Assembly (NCBI GenBank): GCA_000226015.1
Contig: JH152907.1
Location: 41,860 to 62,120 of the forward strand
Origin: Mnemiopsis leidyi
Lineage: Eukaryota; Ctenophora; Tentaculata; Lobata; Bolinopsidae
Length of the DNA stretch: 20,261 bases
Direction: 5' to 3'
The notes beneath the pieces are model-generated. The model saw only the letters and a program-made list of their open reading frames with translations, made no database searches and was not told the origin of the DNA. The translations under genes were made by a program, and so were the position numbers. Of the stretch, positions 1 to 8,440 are shown one piece after another (position 1 is the first letter of the stretch; the number at the start of each line of letters is the position of its first letter).

Positions 1-251
1 CACTGGGTTACAATATGGAAATTGGGGGTTTGAAAGTAAAGGCTGAGACCACCCAGACTACTTGCGGTATAAACATTGGTGGAGACGCATATTGTGAAAT
101 GATAAAGGGCTTCTTGACTGAGTCCGTGACGGACTTGAAGTGCAGTGTTAAATTCTGCAGCACTGACCTTTGTACTAGCTCTGGTGAAATCGCTCAAATT
201 TCCGTTCTTGTGGGGGCTTTTGTTGTCAGCCTTTATGGAATATTCTTTTAA
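1..251 (+). CDS. LU-domain (Ly6/uPAR-like) GPI-type surface protein, 3' part, type B
   Basis: This is the 3' end of a gene whose start lies left of the window. The first complete codon is at position 3, and the reading frame runs to TAA at 249-251. The visible residues are identical to the C-terminal 82 residues of the intact paralogue at 9485-9910; two of the nucleotide differences are silent, at about positions 62 and 216. It holds the last five cysteines of a ten-cysteine LU domain, ending in C-x4-C-x4-C. A short Ser/Ser/Gly linker follows as the probable GPI attachment region, then a hydrophobic tail. The Asn that normally follows the last LU cysteine is Thr here. Family role (known): GPI-anchored three-finger proteins act as cell-surface ligands, co-receptors or modulators. 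The exact role here is unknown. Confidence 0.85.
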   Translation, partial: LGYNMEIGGLKVKAETTQTTCGINIGGDAYCEMIKGFLTESVTDLKCSVKFCSTDLCTSSGEIAQISVLVGAFVVSLYGIFF

Positions 252-341
252 ATACTTAAATACAAGGGACAGAATGTTTAGTATTAGTATCTAAAGGATA
301 TAAGTAAGTTAAGACTTACGAGGTCGAAATTTTATTAAATT

Positions 342-347
342 AATAAA
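342..347 (+). promoter_or_regulatory. Candidate polyadenylation signal AATAAA
   Basis: A canonical AATAAA lies 91 bp after the TAA of the partial LU gene. The same position in unit 3 (10002-10007) reads ATTAAA, the common weaker variant. Confidence 0.5.
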
Positions 348-629
348 ACAGTTGATCTACTTTAAAGATCAGTCTTCTTAGTGGCTATTTCTCCAGCTTT
401 ATATATAAGTATTTTTTGTTCTGTAATCAAACTTATTCTTGGAAAAGGGAATTTTTATTGAAATTAAAATCTAAAGTAGTTTCTCTGAGAAAAAACTATA
501 ACGGTCGTTCAATTATAACAGCTAAGAAACAAAAAAACTCTGTTTCTGGGGTCTTGACGACACCTAACGCTTTTTCTTGAGCAATTATAAGCATAGATAG
601 CATCTTTTTATGGATATTGCGGTATGAAA

Positions 630-872
630 TCATTTAATCCATGATAGAGAAAGGTATTATAGGAAGGGGATGTAAATTTTGTCCAAAAAAGGGGTCGTTC
701 AAATATGACGTCAGCAAATTTTTGGTAATTTTAACCCCCTGCCCCTCTGTCATCATTCGACATCATTACATAAACCCCCCTAAATATCAGATGTAAATCA
801 CCATAATGACATCATCACAGTCGGAACAACCCCGCCCCCCACTTCATGTGAAATAACTTTGATTATTAAAGA
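630..872. repeat. C-rich, TGACGTCA-containing insertion relic (unit 1)
   Basis: Units 1 and 3 (10265-10503) share this ~240 bp segment, whereas unit 4 runs straight across the site near 13553-13562. The segment is therefore an insertion older than the higher-order duplication. It carries a palindromic TGACGTCA (706-713) and several C runs separated by CATCATT-like motifs, a texture typical of transposon ends. No target-site duplication or family could be assigned. Confidence 0.5.
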
Positions 873-969
873 AGCTAGTAAACAGTGGTTTCAATCTTCA
901 GATTGGTTGAATATATGACGCCTCCCCAAATATACCTCTCTACTCTATGAATAAACTAAAACAATGGTG

Positions 970-1745
970 TCCGCAAAACAGTCAAGTAGTTAACTTAGAC
1001 GTTTGTTTCTAAGGAGACTGGGTGGTTTCCACGTGGGGTTCGAACCCTCGACTTCACGTGGGTTTCGACTTTCGAACCCTCGACGATCACTAGACTTCAG
1101 ACAATGACACCCCTTCTGCGCCTACTGATCCTTAAAAACTGTAACTGGACAACTGGTGCAACAAATGAGCACATCTAATTTCAATACTCGGATCACAGAT
1201 TATCATACGGACCTTCTGAGATTCTGGCACCGGTACACCTCAGCCAACAACTCCTGTAATGCTATCATTTCCACTTTAATAACTCGACCCTTGGATCTAC
1301 CTCTCCTTAAGGAAAGATGATTTTAAATTCAGGTCCACATTTTCTAATGTATCGCCCATAAGAAGTAAAGTTTTTAATTTAACATTTAATTTAAGTTACA
1401 TCAAATTTAAGTTACATTAAATTTGATTAGATCACTGACACTTGCCAATGTACTTAATTATTCAGATTTTGTTCATTCTAACGTTGGGCACGTAGTAACT
1501 GACGATTTAAATATCGTCAAACATATAAACCTAGAAATATTTTATTAATAGGTTCAAAATGTAAAGAAACGATATCGTGTATAAAGCATGATGCTTACAA
1601 TAATAAGTCGCAAACGCAAAGCGTGCCTCCAGCCAAAAAAGACTGGTGGTTTTCAGATTCTTTGTAATTTCACGTCTGAATGCTGGTCTAATTTTTCTTG
1701 TAGCTCGAGAATAAGGGGTCATTCAGGGGTAATGTGATACTTTTT
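970..1745. repeat. Unit-internal repeat with tRNA B-box-like core (copy in unit 1)
   Basis: This stretch recurs at 13669-14400 and, in part, at 16716-17036. All three share the order 'cgcaaaacagtcaag', 'ctgggtgg', the near-perfect pol III B-box palindrome GGTTCGAACCC (1037-1047 here; GGTTTGAACCC in the 13.7 kb copy) and then a conserved non-coding body. The B-box suggests descent from a tRNA-type SINE, but no convincing A-box or tRNA fold was found, so this remains a tentative reading. In unit 1 the B-box region is partly duplicated, with a second CGAACCCTCGAC at 1073-1084. Confidence 0.5.
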
Positions 1746-1860
1746 CTGATTATTCTAACTTTTCTTCTCGCTTAAAGTTAAAAATATTCATTTTAAAGAC
1801 CTTCAGATCAACTTTCCACATAGCTTAACCCACAGAACACCGTCAAACCTGAAATTTTCA
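1605..1860. repeat. Left arm of large inverted repeat (unit 1)
   Basis: The segment beginning CGCAAACGCAAAGCGTGCCTC reads, reverse-complemented and with small differences, at 5480-5715. Its partner pair in the second duplication copy is 10635-10860 with 12180-12415. A related left arm is at 14258-14550. Shared landmarks are the GCAAAGCGTGCCTC end, 'aataaggggtca' and a TCACGTGA palindrome in most copies. Confidence 0.65.
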
Positions 1861-2193
1861 TGACACTTTGTCTTTCCGTTTGGACTCTAATTCGTGTTCC
1901 GATTTGGATACTTTTTTGGCAGCTACATGGAAAATATTGGCCCTTAAACAATCTTATTTAATTTGTGTGACGATACCGTCGGCTGTGGATATGTACCTGT
2001 TTTTGGCAATGCTGTTAGATACATAGCGTAGCATGAAGCAAACGTATGCATACGCAAACGTATTTGTCGCCGAAATTTCACGTAATCCGATTTAATTTAA
2101 ATCTGCGCGTGTATTTCGGACAAATTTTAGACGTATTTCAGACAAATTTTAGCATGGTCAAACTTTCTAAATGATAAGAAATTTCACGTATTC

Positions 2194-2828
2194 TTACGTA
2201 TTTCAAAAAATATCGCACACGCCGTAATTAGAGCCAATTTTTTGACGTATTCAACAACTTGAAACTCGCCACGTGAAATTTTAACAACGGATTTACATCA
2301 TTTTGACGGTGCAGTTAAATGAGTTTGATTGGGTCTATTTTCCGCTTAAGTTGGGTTCGAAGTCTTAGTGTCTTTAACTTGCAGTAATCTTAGCTTGCGG
2401 TGACCGATACCCGGCTCTCGCTGCTTATATTGCATTTTTTTCGAACATTCGAACGCTAAGATGTTTCATGTTAGCCGATACACGATAACTCTGACATTTT
2501 TCAAATTTAACTGTAATTAATACTAACAAATAAAACCAGGTGCAACCGGGCGATTCATTGTTCATAAGGTATTGTTGGGATAACATTAACTGTGACAAAC
2601 CACAACTACGTTGCGAGATCAAGTCAGAAAACAGTCTGCCATAGTAATTAGTAATAGTAAAAATATTCTAAATCAAGGGTAAAGGTAGAGAACAGATTAT
2701 TGTGCATGCAAAGACGACAGCATATACATACAGGTCGATATGATCATATTAGAAGATATGACGAAAGTTCGTTATTTACAATGATTTAAATGCAAAGTGT
2801 CCCAAAAAGCTTTATAAGGGTCAGGAAC
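2194..2828. other. Spacer present only in duplication copy 1; no gene seen
   Basis: This ~635 bp is missing from the collinear position in copy 2 (11223/11232). No convincing reading frame, terminal repeats or target-site duplication was found, so it could be an insertion in copy 1 or a deletion in copy 2. The preceding 2030-2220 is rich in ACGTATTT-like words. Confidence 0.4.
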
Positions 2829-3284
2829 GGTCATCAGTTGAGTAGACAAGATTCCGTAATATTCAAAAGAACACTACAGGCGAATTTTCGGCCGGTTAAC
2901 CTAATGTGGTTTCATAAAGTAAAACTAATTACAATAGCTATAAGTATAGCTAGTTCAAAATTGGCCAATTGCTGTGTGTGTTAAAGTATAACGCTGTGGA
3001 ATTCGCGTTTCTACATTTCGTGCATCACGTAATCTATTACCGTGTTATCGCAAAATAAATGGTTTCCCTTAAACTAAACACCATGGACAAGTCAGATAAG
3101 CATTGCTATTAAATATTGAATTTACAAAATACTAAGGAGAAATACTCTATTATTGATACATATGCCGCGCATCGGTAGTAAACTCCCAAAGATATAGTCA
3201 GAGTAGAATAACTTTGCGGGGGTAATTTATTAAACATGCATTGTCGACATGGTAACGGTGGTGCGCACTATGTGTTAAAACCCG

Positions 3285-3574
3285 ACCACTTTAAACCATC
3301 TACTTTACTTTTTTGCCTTCGCCAAAAAAGTATAAGAGATGGAAAAAAATAATTTTATGAAGGAGCAGATTAGTGACTTGGAAAAGTGATCGATTATTAT
3401 TGATAATGTTTCTTATTGTTTGTCGCGTTTTATTGTTATGCTTTTGTATTTGTAATTTTCTCCATAATTGTGATATTTTGTAACTTAATTCAATGTTTGT
3501 GCGGTGGTTATATATTTTCCATCCTCATGCTTTTTTGCCGAAGGCAAAAAAGTAAAGGAATGGTTTAAAGTGGT
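3285..3574. repeat. 46 bp inverted repeat with ~200 bp spacer
   Basis: Positions 3285-3330 and 3530-3574 are reverse complements with few mismatches, both containing CTTTTTTGCC and ACCACTTTAAACCAT. The left arm is part of the ordinary unit, with relatives at about 11689-11735 and 14552-14590. The right arm lies inside the 3519-4519 insertion. The insertion therefore carries a reversed copy of a word already present in the unit. Confidence 0.65.
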
Positions 3575-4519
3575 GGTTGTGAGAGGGGTAGGGTTAGCCG
3601 GGTTTGCTGAATCACAGCCCTGGCAGTTAATTCTGCGCAGATTTTTGTACCAAAGGGTAGATTCATGTCTAGCTAATCGATTTAGAATTTTAGAACGGTA
3701 TCAAGTTAATTGGATAAAACCATGTTTGATTATTGCGATTGCAAGGTCAGCGTTCAAAAAAGCGGTCCGCTTTTTAAGAGGTGCATAATTGCTTTTTAGA
3801 GGTGCATAATTGCTTCACATAATGCCGTCTGAAAACGCGCGCTAAGTTGCGCGCGTTTCCATGGAGATTTTCACTCCTGAATTATCGTGCAATCAACATT
3901 CCACAACTTGACGTTTGATATCTTTAGCTGTGATTGATTTTTTTTGACGCGGTAAAAAATTATGTATAGAGCCTGATGTCAGCTTTAAGACCGCAACAAT
4001 TACAAATTATTAGAATATTACTATTAGTATCTTGCCATCAGGTGCCAAGCGGCAAGTTAATACCTGAGGAAAAATTAAAGATCTTTGATCATTACGGTAT
4101 ATGCGTTCCAAATAACTTTTTTTGATGATTATTTTGATGATATAAGTTTTAATACTTTCAACACTACTATTATACAAATAATTTGAGCTAGCCGATGGTA
4201 TTCAGAGGGCATTAATGTAATGTACTGTGAACTGGTCCCAAGTCCAGTCGCCATCTTGTCATTTATGTCAAATAACCGTGTTTAGTCATTGACTACTGAT
4301 AACTGACCTCACCCCGGAAGCAGGATGAAAAATATTAGAAGCATCCCTTTTGAATCACTGGTGAATGTTCTTTATATTTATGCGATTTTTATTATATTTT
4401 ATTTATATCTTACATCAAATGCGAATCACGAATGCTTTGTTTAATGTACATATTTCTCACTATGAGGATGGAAATATAAAGCGTCCGCCTGAGACCTAAC
4501 TAAGCGGGCGCAATTCTTG
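3519..4519. mobile_element. ~1 kb insertion of unknown family, with a CCATCCTCAT/ATGAGGATGG pair
   Basis: The collinear copy 2 (11918-11925) runs straight from 'ttatatatttt' to 'ttaattgttatg', so this 1 kb is extra in copy 1. CCATCCTCAT at 3519-3528 is matched in inverse orientation by ATGAGGATGG at 4462-4471. The inverted match reaches 17 bp with small gaps if flanking A/T bases are included. About 48 bp lie outside the right arm, so the exact element ends are unclear. Internal structure includes a 20 bp direct repeat near 3774-3814 and a perfect 10 bp stem hairpin at 3833-3858. A 94-codon open frame at 3504-3788 begins outside the insertion and resembles nothing recognised. Confidence 0.55.
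3833..3858. repeat. GC-rich hairpin
   Basis: AAACGCGCGC (3833-3842), loop TAAGTT, then GCGCGCGTTT (3849-3858) form a perfect 10 bp stem. It stands out in AT-rich DNA and lies within the 1 kb insertion. Confidence 0.6.
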
Positions 4520-4577
4520 TTTTTAATTGTTATGATACTTAGGTTGGTGGCAACCACCCCAGAAAAGACAACCTAAC

Positions 4578-5269
4578 CAGGGCCGTAGGTAGGATTTTGA
4601 AATGGGGGGGGGGGGGTCAGATGCGAAACTCGGCGCGAAGCGCCGAGCCTGCGCAGGTGTTTGGGGGCGCAGCCCCCAACGGGGTCCAGGGGCAGAGCCC
4701 CTTGCCGGGGGCTAGGGGGACGGAGCCCCCCGGAAAATTTTAGCAGGAATACAGGTAAAAAGACCATTTTTCATCAATAAGAAAGCAGAAAATCGAGGCA
4801 TCTTGAGGTGTTGAAGCAGGCCCAATGCCCATACAGAAGCTGTGACTATCTGGTATGCTCACTGTTCAGACATTATCTGTGCCATGATCTATATTCTATA
4901 AGTAATTTGTTAGATAAATCAGGGCATTTAAATGATATAGATAACAATTTTCAATTTTGCAATCGAGAATAATAAGCAAATGGGCAATGGGCAATGGTAA
5001 GTATCATGTTCGATTGTGATAAGTGTCAAGATTCAAGTTGATAGCTTATAGCTATTGAATAAGAAATATTGATAAAACAAGCATTGTATGTCCAATACTG
5101 ATTAGAATTTATGTTTTCAGCAATGAAAATTTAGATGTTTAGACAGTAGTCAAATCTGGGGGGTCAATGACCTGCTTCGCAGGTCATTATTTGCCCCCCC
5201 CCCCCTTCCCCGAAATTGGGGGGGGGGGGGGTCATGACCCCCCCTGTCCCCCCCCTAACTACGGGCCTG
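4578..5269. mobile_element. Non-autonomous hAT-type transposon (692 bp) with 8 bp TSD
   Basis: The ends are CAGGGCCGTAG at 4578 and CTACGGGCCTG at 5269, an imperfect terminal inverted repeat. They are flanked by the direct repeat AACCTAAC at 4570-4577 and 5270-5277. The second duplication copy keeps the unoccupied site, AACTTAAC followed by CCAAAATTT near 11971-11985. An 8 bp duplication and CAGG-type termini are hallmarks of the hAT superfamily. No transposase frame is present. The interior has a G13 run (4604-4616), a chain of small GC-rich hairpins (about 4630-4735), a stem around 5168-5186 and facing C and G runs near 5195-5231. Confidence 0.85.
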
Positions 5270-5479
5270 AACCTAACCCAAAATTTTTGAACCTCAAGAC
5301 TATTCTCAATTGATTTCTCGTCCAATTTTAGTCCGAGTTCAAAAAAAAGAAAAAAAGTTGCCACCCCCTAGTATGACAACATGAAGTGTGGTATACGACC
5401 CGACCCGATGGTGGCAGTCCTGAAGCTCAAAAACCTTATTTAAATCCCCTATATGGCCCTTATTGACCCCCTATAGCCC

Positions 5480-5715
5480 AAAATGAAAATGTTCAACTTT
5501 GAGGAGAAAGTTAGGCTAGTATTTTCACGTAAAATTTGATAAGGAACCCGAACCAAAAATTCGAAGCCGAAAAAATATCACGTGACCCCCTAAGTGACCC
5601 CTTATTCTTGAGCTAGAAGAAAAGTTAGACCAGCATTACGACGTGAAATTACAAGGAATCTGAAAACCACGTGTCTTTTCTGGCTAGAGGCACGCTTTGC
5701 GTTTTGAGACTGATA
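5480..5715. repeat. Right arm of large inverted repeat (unit 1)
   Basis: This segment is the reverse-complement partner of 1605-1860. It contains TATCACGTGACCCCC, 'gtgaccccttattctt' and GGCACGCTTTGCG. It ends right before the conserved LU upstream block, so the inverted pair brackets the whole spacer between two LU genes. Confidence 0.65.
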
Positions 5716-6016
5716 CATATAATGTTTATTAATTTGGGGTCCTAAATTCCCGCATCCGAATCAGCGTTTCTCTTTATCTAATATGAGAATATTACTACGA
5801 TTACTGTTGTATGAGGCAATCAATATCATTTTCACTGTTGTTCATGTTGTATTTAAGATTTAGATAGAATAAAAGATTAAACTAGACATAGACAAAAATA
5901 ACAAAAATTGAAGTTTCAATATGAACAGAGTTATATTTTAGACACCAAGACATTGAAAATAAGACTATCATCATTATTCATAGGATTCGAATCATAAGCA
6001 AGGAAGAACATCAGTA
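5716..6016 (+). promoter_or_regulatory. Conserved upstream/5' UTR block of LU gene 6017
   Basis: This block is nearly identical to the DNA upstream of 12699 and 15100, and recognisably related to that upstream of 9485. A TATA-like TATATTTTA sits at 5932-5940, 85 bp before the ATG, followed by a conserved GACACCA box. The likely initiation region is around the 'actatcatcattatt' stretch. The 25 bp before the ATG (ATAAGCAAGGAAGAACATCAGTA) is the invariant part of the 5' leader. No intron is needed between it and the ATG. Confidence 0.6.
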
Positions 6017-6442
6017 ATGAAGTTTATGAAGATTCTAGTTATTATTACAGCCCTGTTTCTTATTGGAGACGCTCTGCAGTGCTACAACTGCACCACAGTG
6101 AAGTTTAATAACGTGAAAATAGAGGAGTCAACCACCTGCGAGGGGAGCGAGATAACTTGCACGACAGACCAAAACGCCTGTATGACTTACGAAATAAGTG
6201 GCAAGACGGACGTGGAGGGAGTTAAGGTGGAGGCTGAGGAAACCCAGACTACATGCGGTAAAAGCGCGGATGGAGACGCACATTGTCAAATGATCAAGGC
6301 CGACATGTCTGAGTCAGTGGACGACTTGAAGTGCAGCGTGAACTTCTGCAGCACTGACCTTTGTAATAGCTCTGGTGAAATCGCTCAAATTTCCGTTCTT
6401 GTGGGGGCTTTTGTTATTAGCCTTTACGGAATATTATTTTGA
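6017..6442 (+). CDS. LU-domain (Ly6/uPAR-like) GPI-type surface protein, type A
   Basis: The product is 141 residues. Residues 1-19 are a signal peptide, with cleavage probably after GDA. The mature start L-x-CYNC is the classic LU beginning. Ten cysteines (22, 25, 41, 48, 55, 80, 90, 106, 111, 116) fit a three-finger fold. The domain ends FCSTDLCNSS, with the canonical Asn after the last cysteine. Asn24 and Asn117 lie in N-glycosylation sequons. Residues 117-120 are the likely GPI attachment region, followed by a hydrophobic tail (about 122-141). The ATG is chosen because it starts the signal peptide and is positionally conserved in all copies. The mature part is almost identical to the 12699 paralogue; differences cluster in the leader. 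The gene is intronless in its coding part. Its usual 3' flank is missing: from 6451 the sequence is GPCR-derived, so polyadenylation must use foreign sequence. The ligand is unknown. Confidence 0.9.
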   Translation: MKFMKILVIITALFLIGDALQCYNCTTVKFNNVKIEESTTCEGSEITCTTDQNACMTYEISGKTDVEGVKVEAEETQTTCGKSADGDAHCQMIKADMSESVDDLKCSVNFCSTDLCNSSGEIAQISVLVGAFVISLYGILF

Positions 6443-6450
6443 ATACTTAA

Positions 6451-6924
6451 ATACTTGTTTGCCTAGGAGTTCCAATCGTAGTTATCGTAGTTGTTTGTTG
6501 CCTTCTTTCTACAACAAAACTAGTCCGGGGTGACAAAAACCTTAGTCGAAATGGCGACAAAAACCTCAGTCAAAATGGTGTTAAAAACCGAAAACGACAA
6601 GCTGCGATTACAGTTCTGATTTTGAGTATTCAATATGTCGTGCTAAATTCATGTGCGTTGTTACTTTTATCATTGGAATACTATTATGACGGTTTGAGAC
6701 AAAAGGACCAGTCTGAAGTGAAAATCCAAAAAAATCTACTTCTAAGTTTTGGAACTCTGACAATTCATCTGAACTCCGTCCTCAATCCAGTTGTGTACAT
6801 ATGGAGGGTGAAGAAGTTGCGAGACCCCCTCATGAACATGATGACGAATCTAGTTTCCTGCTCGGGAGGGAATAAAGTTGAGGAACAACCGAGCACTAGC
6901 GCGTCACATATACAGGACGACTAG
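6451..6924 (+). pseudogene. Class A GPCR 3' fragment (TM5 to C-terminus)
   Basis: An open frame begins directly after TAA at 6448-6450 and ends at TAG 6922-6924, about 157 codons. Its first ~25 residues are strongly hydrophobic (TM5-like). They are followed by a basic, Asn/Asp-rich loop with a repeated GDKNLS word, a TM6-like segment after KNRKRQ, and a TM7 with the class A NPxxY motif (NSVLNPVVYIWR). Next come a basic helix-8-like stretch and a short tail ending in IQDD. TM1-TM4 are absent, and the frame abuts the LU gene's 3' end with no sign of a splice acceptor. It is therefore read as a truncated copy and not a working receptor. An internal ATG at 6622 would give only TM6-TM7. The fragment has no internal stop, so the truncation may be recent. 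Confidence 0.75.
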
Positions 6925-7260
6925 CTTGAACGATTTTCTGTCTCCGGAACCAGTATCATTGCAGTCTATCTGAATTTCGTCCGAACATCAGTAATAATTT
7001 GGCCGATGACGCGGATGAAAAAGTACGTGTGTTAATATCGATGATCGCTTTAATATCCATCTATGGCCTATGTCATTTGGGGGGGGGGGGGGGGCGGCCC
7101 TTGGTATATTCTATTCCTATCCGGTGATCATCTACATACATAAACAATATCTGGCAGTACACTCGTCCCCACCTTATCCGTCCAATCATCCACTCCATTT
7201 CTTGGCAATATACTCCATCGTCATTACGGAAACTCCTATACTGTTTGCAGTTTCGGTGCG
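6925..7260 (+). pseudogene. Possible frame-broken remnant of the upstream part of the second GPCR
   Basis: Two hydrophobic pieces occur in different frames on either side of a G16 run (7079-7094). Before it, a frame with a codon boundary at 7002 reads ...DEKVRVLISMIALISIYG.... After it, a frame with a codon boundary at 7070 reads ...FLAIYSIVITETPILFAVSVRC..., loosely like the end of a GPCR TM3. A third frame then carries the TM6-TM7 fragment from about 7261. The order is compatible with one decayed receptor gene broken by frameshifts, but the individual helix assignments are weak. The alternative is unrelated spacer DNA. Confidence 0.35.
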
Positions 7261-7620
7261 TTGCATTGCCTCTGCAACATAACTCCTGGGCGGTGGACAC
7301 TGGACAACAACCTCACCGTTAACAATGACCGACTTTCAAAAAGAAAAACCGGTATCACAGTTTTAATTGTAAGCTTTGAATGTGTGGTGTTGAATGGATG
7401 TGGTTTAATCCTTTTCTCAATCAGTGCAACAAATCATGTAAATGGAATATACGGTTATACATCGTATAGTATGGAAATGAAGGAACATAAATTATTTCAA
7501 CAGTTTGGTGTTCTAGCGATCGTCTTGAACTCTGTCTTAAATCCGATTTTGTATTGTTGACGAGTTAGGGAACTTAGGGAAAACTTCATCAGCAGCGCAT
7601 ATAAAGTCACTAGAGTGAGA
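7261..7620 (+). pseudogene. Second class A GPCR 3' fragment with a nonsense codon in TM7
   Basis: The frame reads a polar loop, the SKRK boundary, a TM6-like segment (ITVLIVSFECVVLNGCG...) and a TM7 with NSVLNPILYC. It is clearly paralogous to 6451-6924. At 7558-7560 a TGA replaces the Trp codon that follows Tyr-Ile in the first fragment. Beyond the stop the same frame continues with a helix-8-like basic segment (RVRELRENFISS) to TAG 7618-7620, so the TGA is a true inactivating change and not the natural end. The first five helices are not present as one frame. The last codons run into a minisatellite starting at 7597. Confidence 0.75.
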
Positions 7621-7890
7621 AATAAAGGGTAGCCAGTAGCCTATTAGCCTAATATCAACGTCGCATATAGAGTCACAAGAGTGAGAAATGAAGAGTAGCA
7701 AGTAGCCTAATATCAACATCGCATATAAAGTCACTAGAGTGAGAAATAAAGGGTAGCCAGTAGCCAGTAGCCTAATATCAACATCGCATATAGAGTCATA
7801 AGAGTGAGAAATAAAGGGTAGCCAGTAACCAGTAGCCTAATATCAACATCGCATATAGAGGTCTAGAGTGAAAAACAATGGGTAGCCTAT
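7597..7890. repeat. Minisatellite, about five copies of a 58-66 bp unit
   Basis: Copies begin with GCATATA(A/G)AG at 7597, 7663, 7721, 7786 and 7851. Length variation comes mainly from a small AGTAGCC sub-repeat. The first copy is the C-terminal coding end of the second GPCR relic, so the array seems to have expanded from a piece of that gene. Confidence 0.85.
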
Positions 7891-8075
7891 TTGAAATTAA
7901 GATCTATTCTTTCATTATATATTGAATACTAGAAAACCCGTCGAAATTTTTTAAATTATTTTTCATTTTCTACAATAATAGTCAACTGAAACATGGCCGA
8001 TAGCTCCACACCACGGAGTTTTAATACCTACTATTAATTAGGATCTTAGAATCTATTGCTGGGATAACTGTGGTG
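7891..8075. other. Spacer, nothing recognised
   Basis: This is AT-rich sequence with no gene, terminal repeat or relation to the LU unit that I can see. Confidence 0.4.
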
Positions 8076-8275
8076 ATGGTTACTGAAGTTACTAAAGTTA
8101 CTGAAAATTCTGAGGTCACTAAAGTTTCTGAAAATACTGAACTTACGAAAGTTTATGAAGTTACTGAGGTGACTGTAAATACTTAAGTTACTAAAATTAC
8201 TAAATCCCTTTAAAAGAAGATCAAAATTTAGAAAATACTTTGAAGTTACTTAGGTTACTAAAGTTACTGAAGTCT
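8076..8275. repeat. Degenerate 9 bp repeat (GTTACTGAA / GTTACTAAA)
   Basis: Alternating 9-mers fill this stretch. Because the unit is a multiple of three, an ATG at 8076 opens a 36-codon Val-Thr-Glu/Val-Thr-Lys frame that stops at 8184-8186. There is no signal peptide or other gene evidence, so it is treated as a simple repeat. Confidence 0.7.
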
Positions 8276-8289
8276 TTGATGTTACATAG

Positions 8290-8440
8290 ATATAAGATTG
8301 CCTTCTCACACAGATTGTGGATTGTCTTCTAATATTGATCGTAGATTGTCTTCTAACATAGACAGTAGATTTTCCTCTCACATAGAAAGTAGATTGTCTT
8401 CTAACATAGATAGTAGATTGTCTTCTAACATATATTGGAT
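8290..8440. repeat. 24 bp minisatellite (GTAGATTGTCTTCTAACATAGAca type)
   Basis: About five to six imperfect copies of a 24 bp unit lie in tandem. A stray copy (GTAGATTTTCCTCTCACATAGATA) lies ~130 bp away at about 8560-8583, so the array was once longer or was split. Confidence 0.75.

Larger units (their letters stand above)
252..970. other. LU 3' flank (unit 1), non-coding
   Basis: No gene is seen here. The segment matches 9911-10600 almost base for base. Its first ~350 bp also resemble 13134-13500 and 15526-15900 downstream of the other LU genes, so it is part of the repeated unit. An AATAAA hexamer at 342-347 is the best polyadenylation signal for the partial gene. Confidence 0.7.
1..6450 (+). 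repeat. Higher-order segmental duplication, copy 1 (long form)
   Basis: This block is collinear with 9660-13136. Matching segments seen by eye are 1-1003 with 9660-10631, 1753-2193 with 10771-11223, 2829-3518 with 11232-11924, 4521-4577 with 11922-11977, and 5270-6450 with 11970-13136. Each copy contains a type B LU 3' end, a spacer and a type A LU gene. Copy 1 has four extra segments: 1004-1752, 2194-2828, 3519-4519 and 4578-5269. The first is probably ancestral, because it recurs downstream of the 12699 gene, and was lost from copy 2. The last is a transposon insertion with its empty site preserved in copy 2. Confidence 0.85.

Noticed and set aside
1037-1047. Possible functional tRNA gene around GGTTCGAACCC
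   Set aside because: Only the B-box-like palindrome is present. No acceptor stem, A-box or anticodon stem could be drawn on either strand, and the same holds for the copies at 13740 and 16786.
3504-3788. 94-codon plus frame across the edge of the 1 kb insertion
   Set aside because: It begins in host DNA and continues in inserted DNA. No recognisable domain is present, and it includes a hairpin and direct repeat.
4573-5364. Minus-strand frames at 4573-4767 and 5164-5364
   Set aside because: They lie on the hAT element's G/C runs and hairpins. The Pro/Gly-rich translations are artefacts of composition.
8076-8186. 36-codon Val-Thr-Glu/Lys repeat peptide gene
   Set aside because: It is a consequence of a 9 bp simple repeat. 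There is no leader or conserved copy, and the repeat degenerates without frame preservation.
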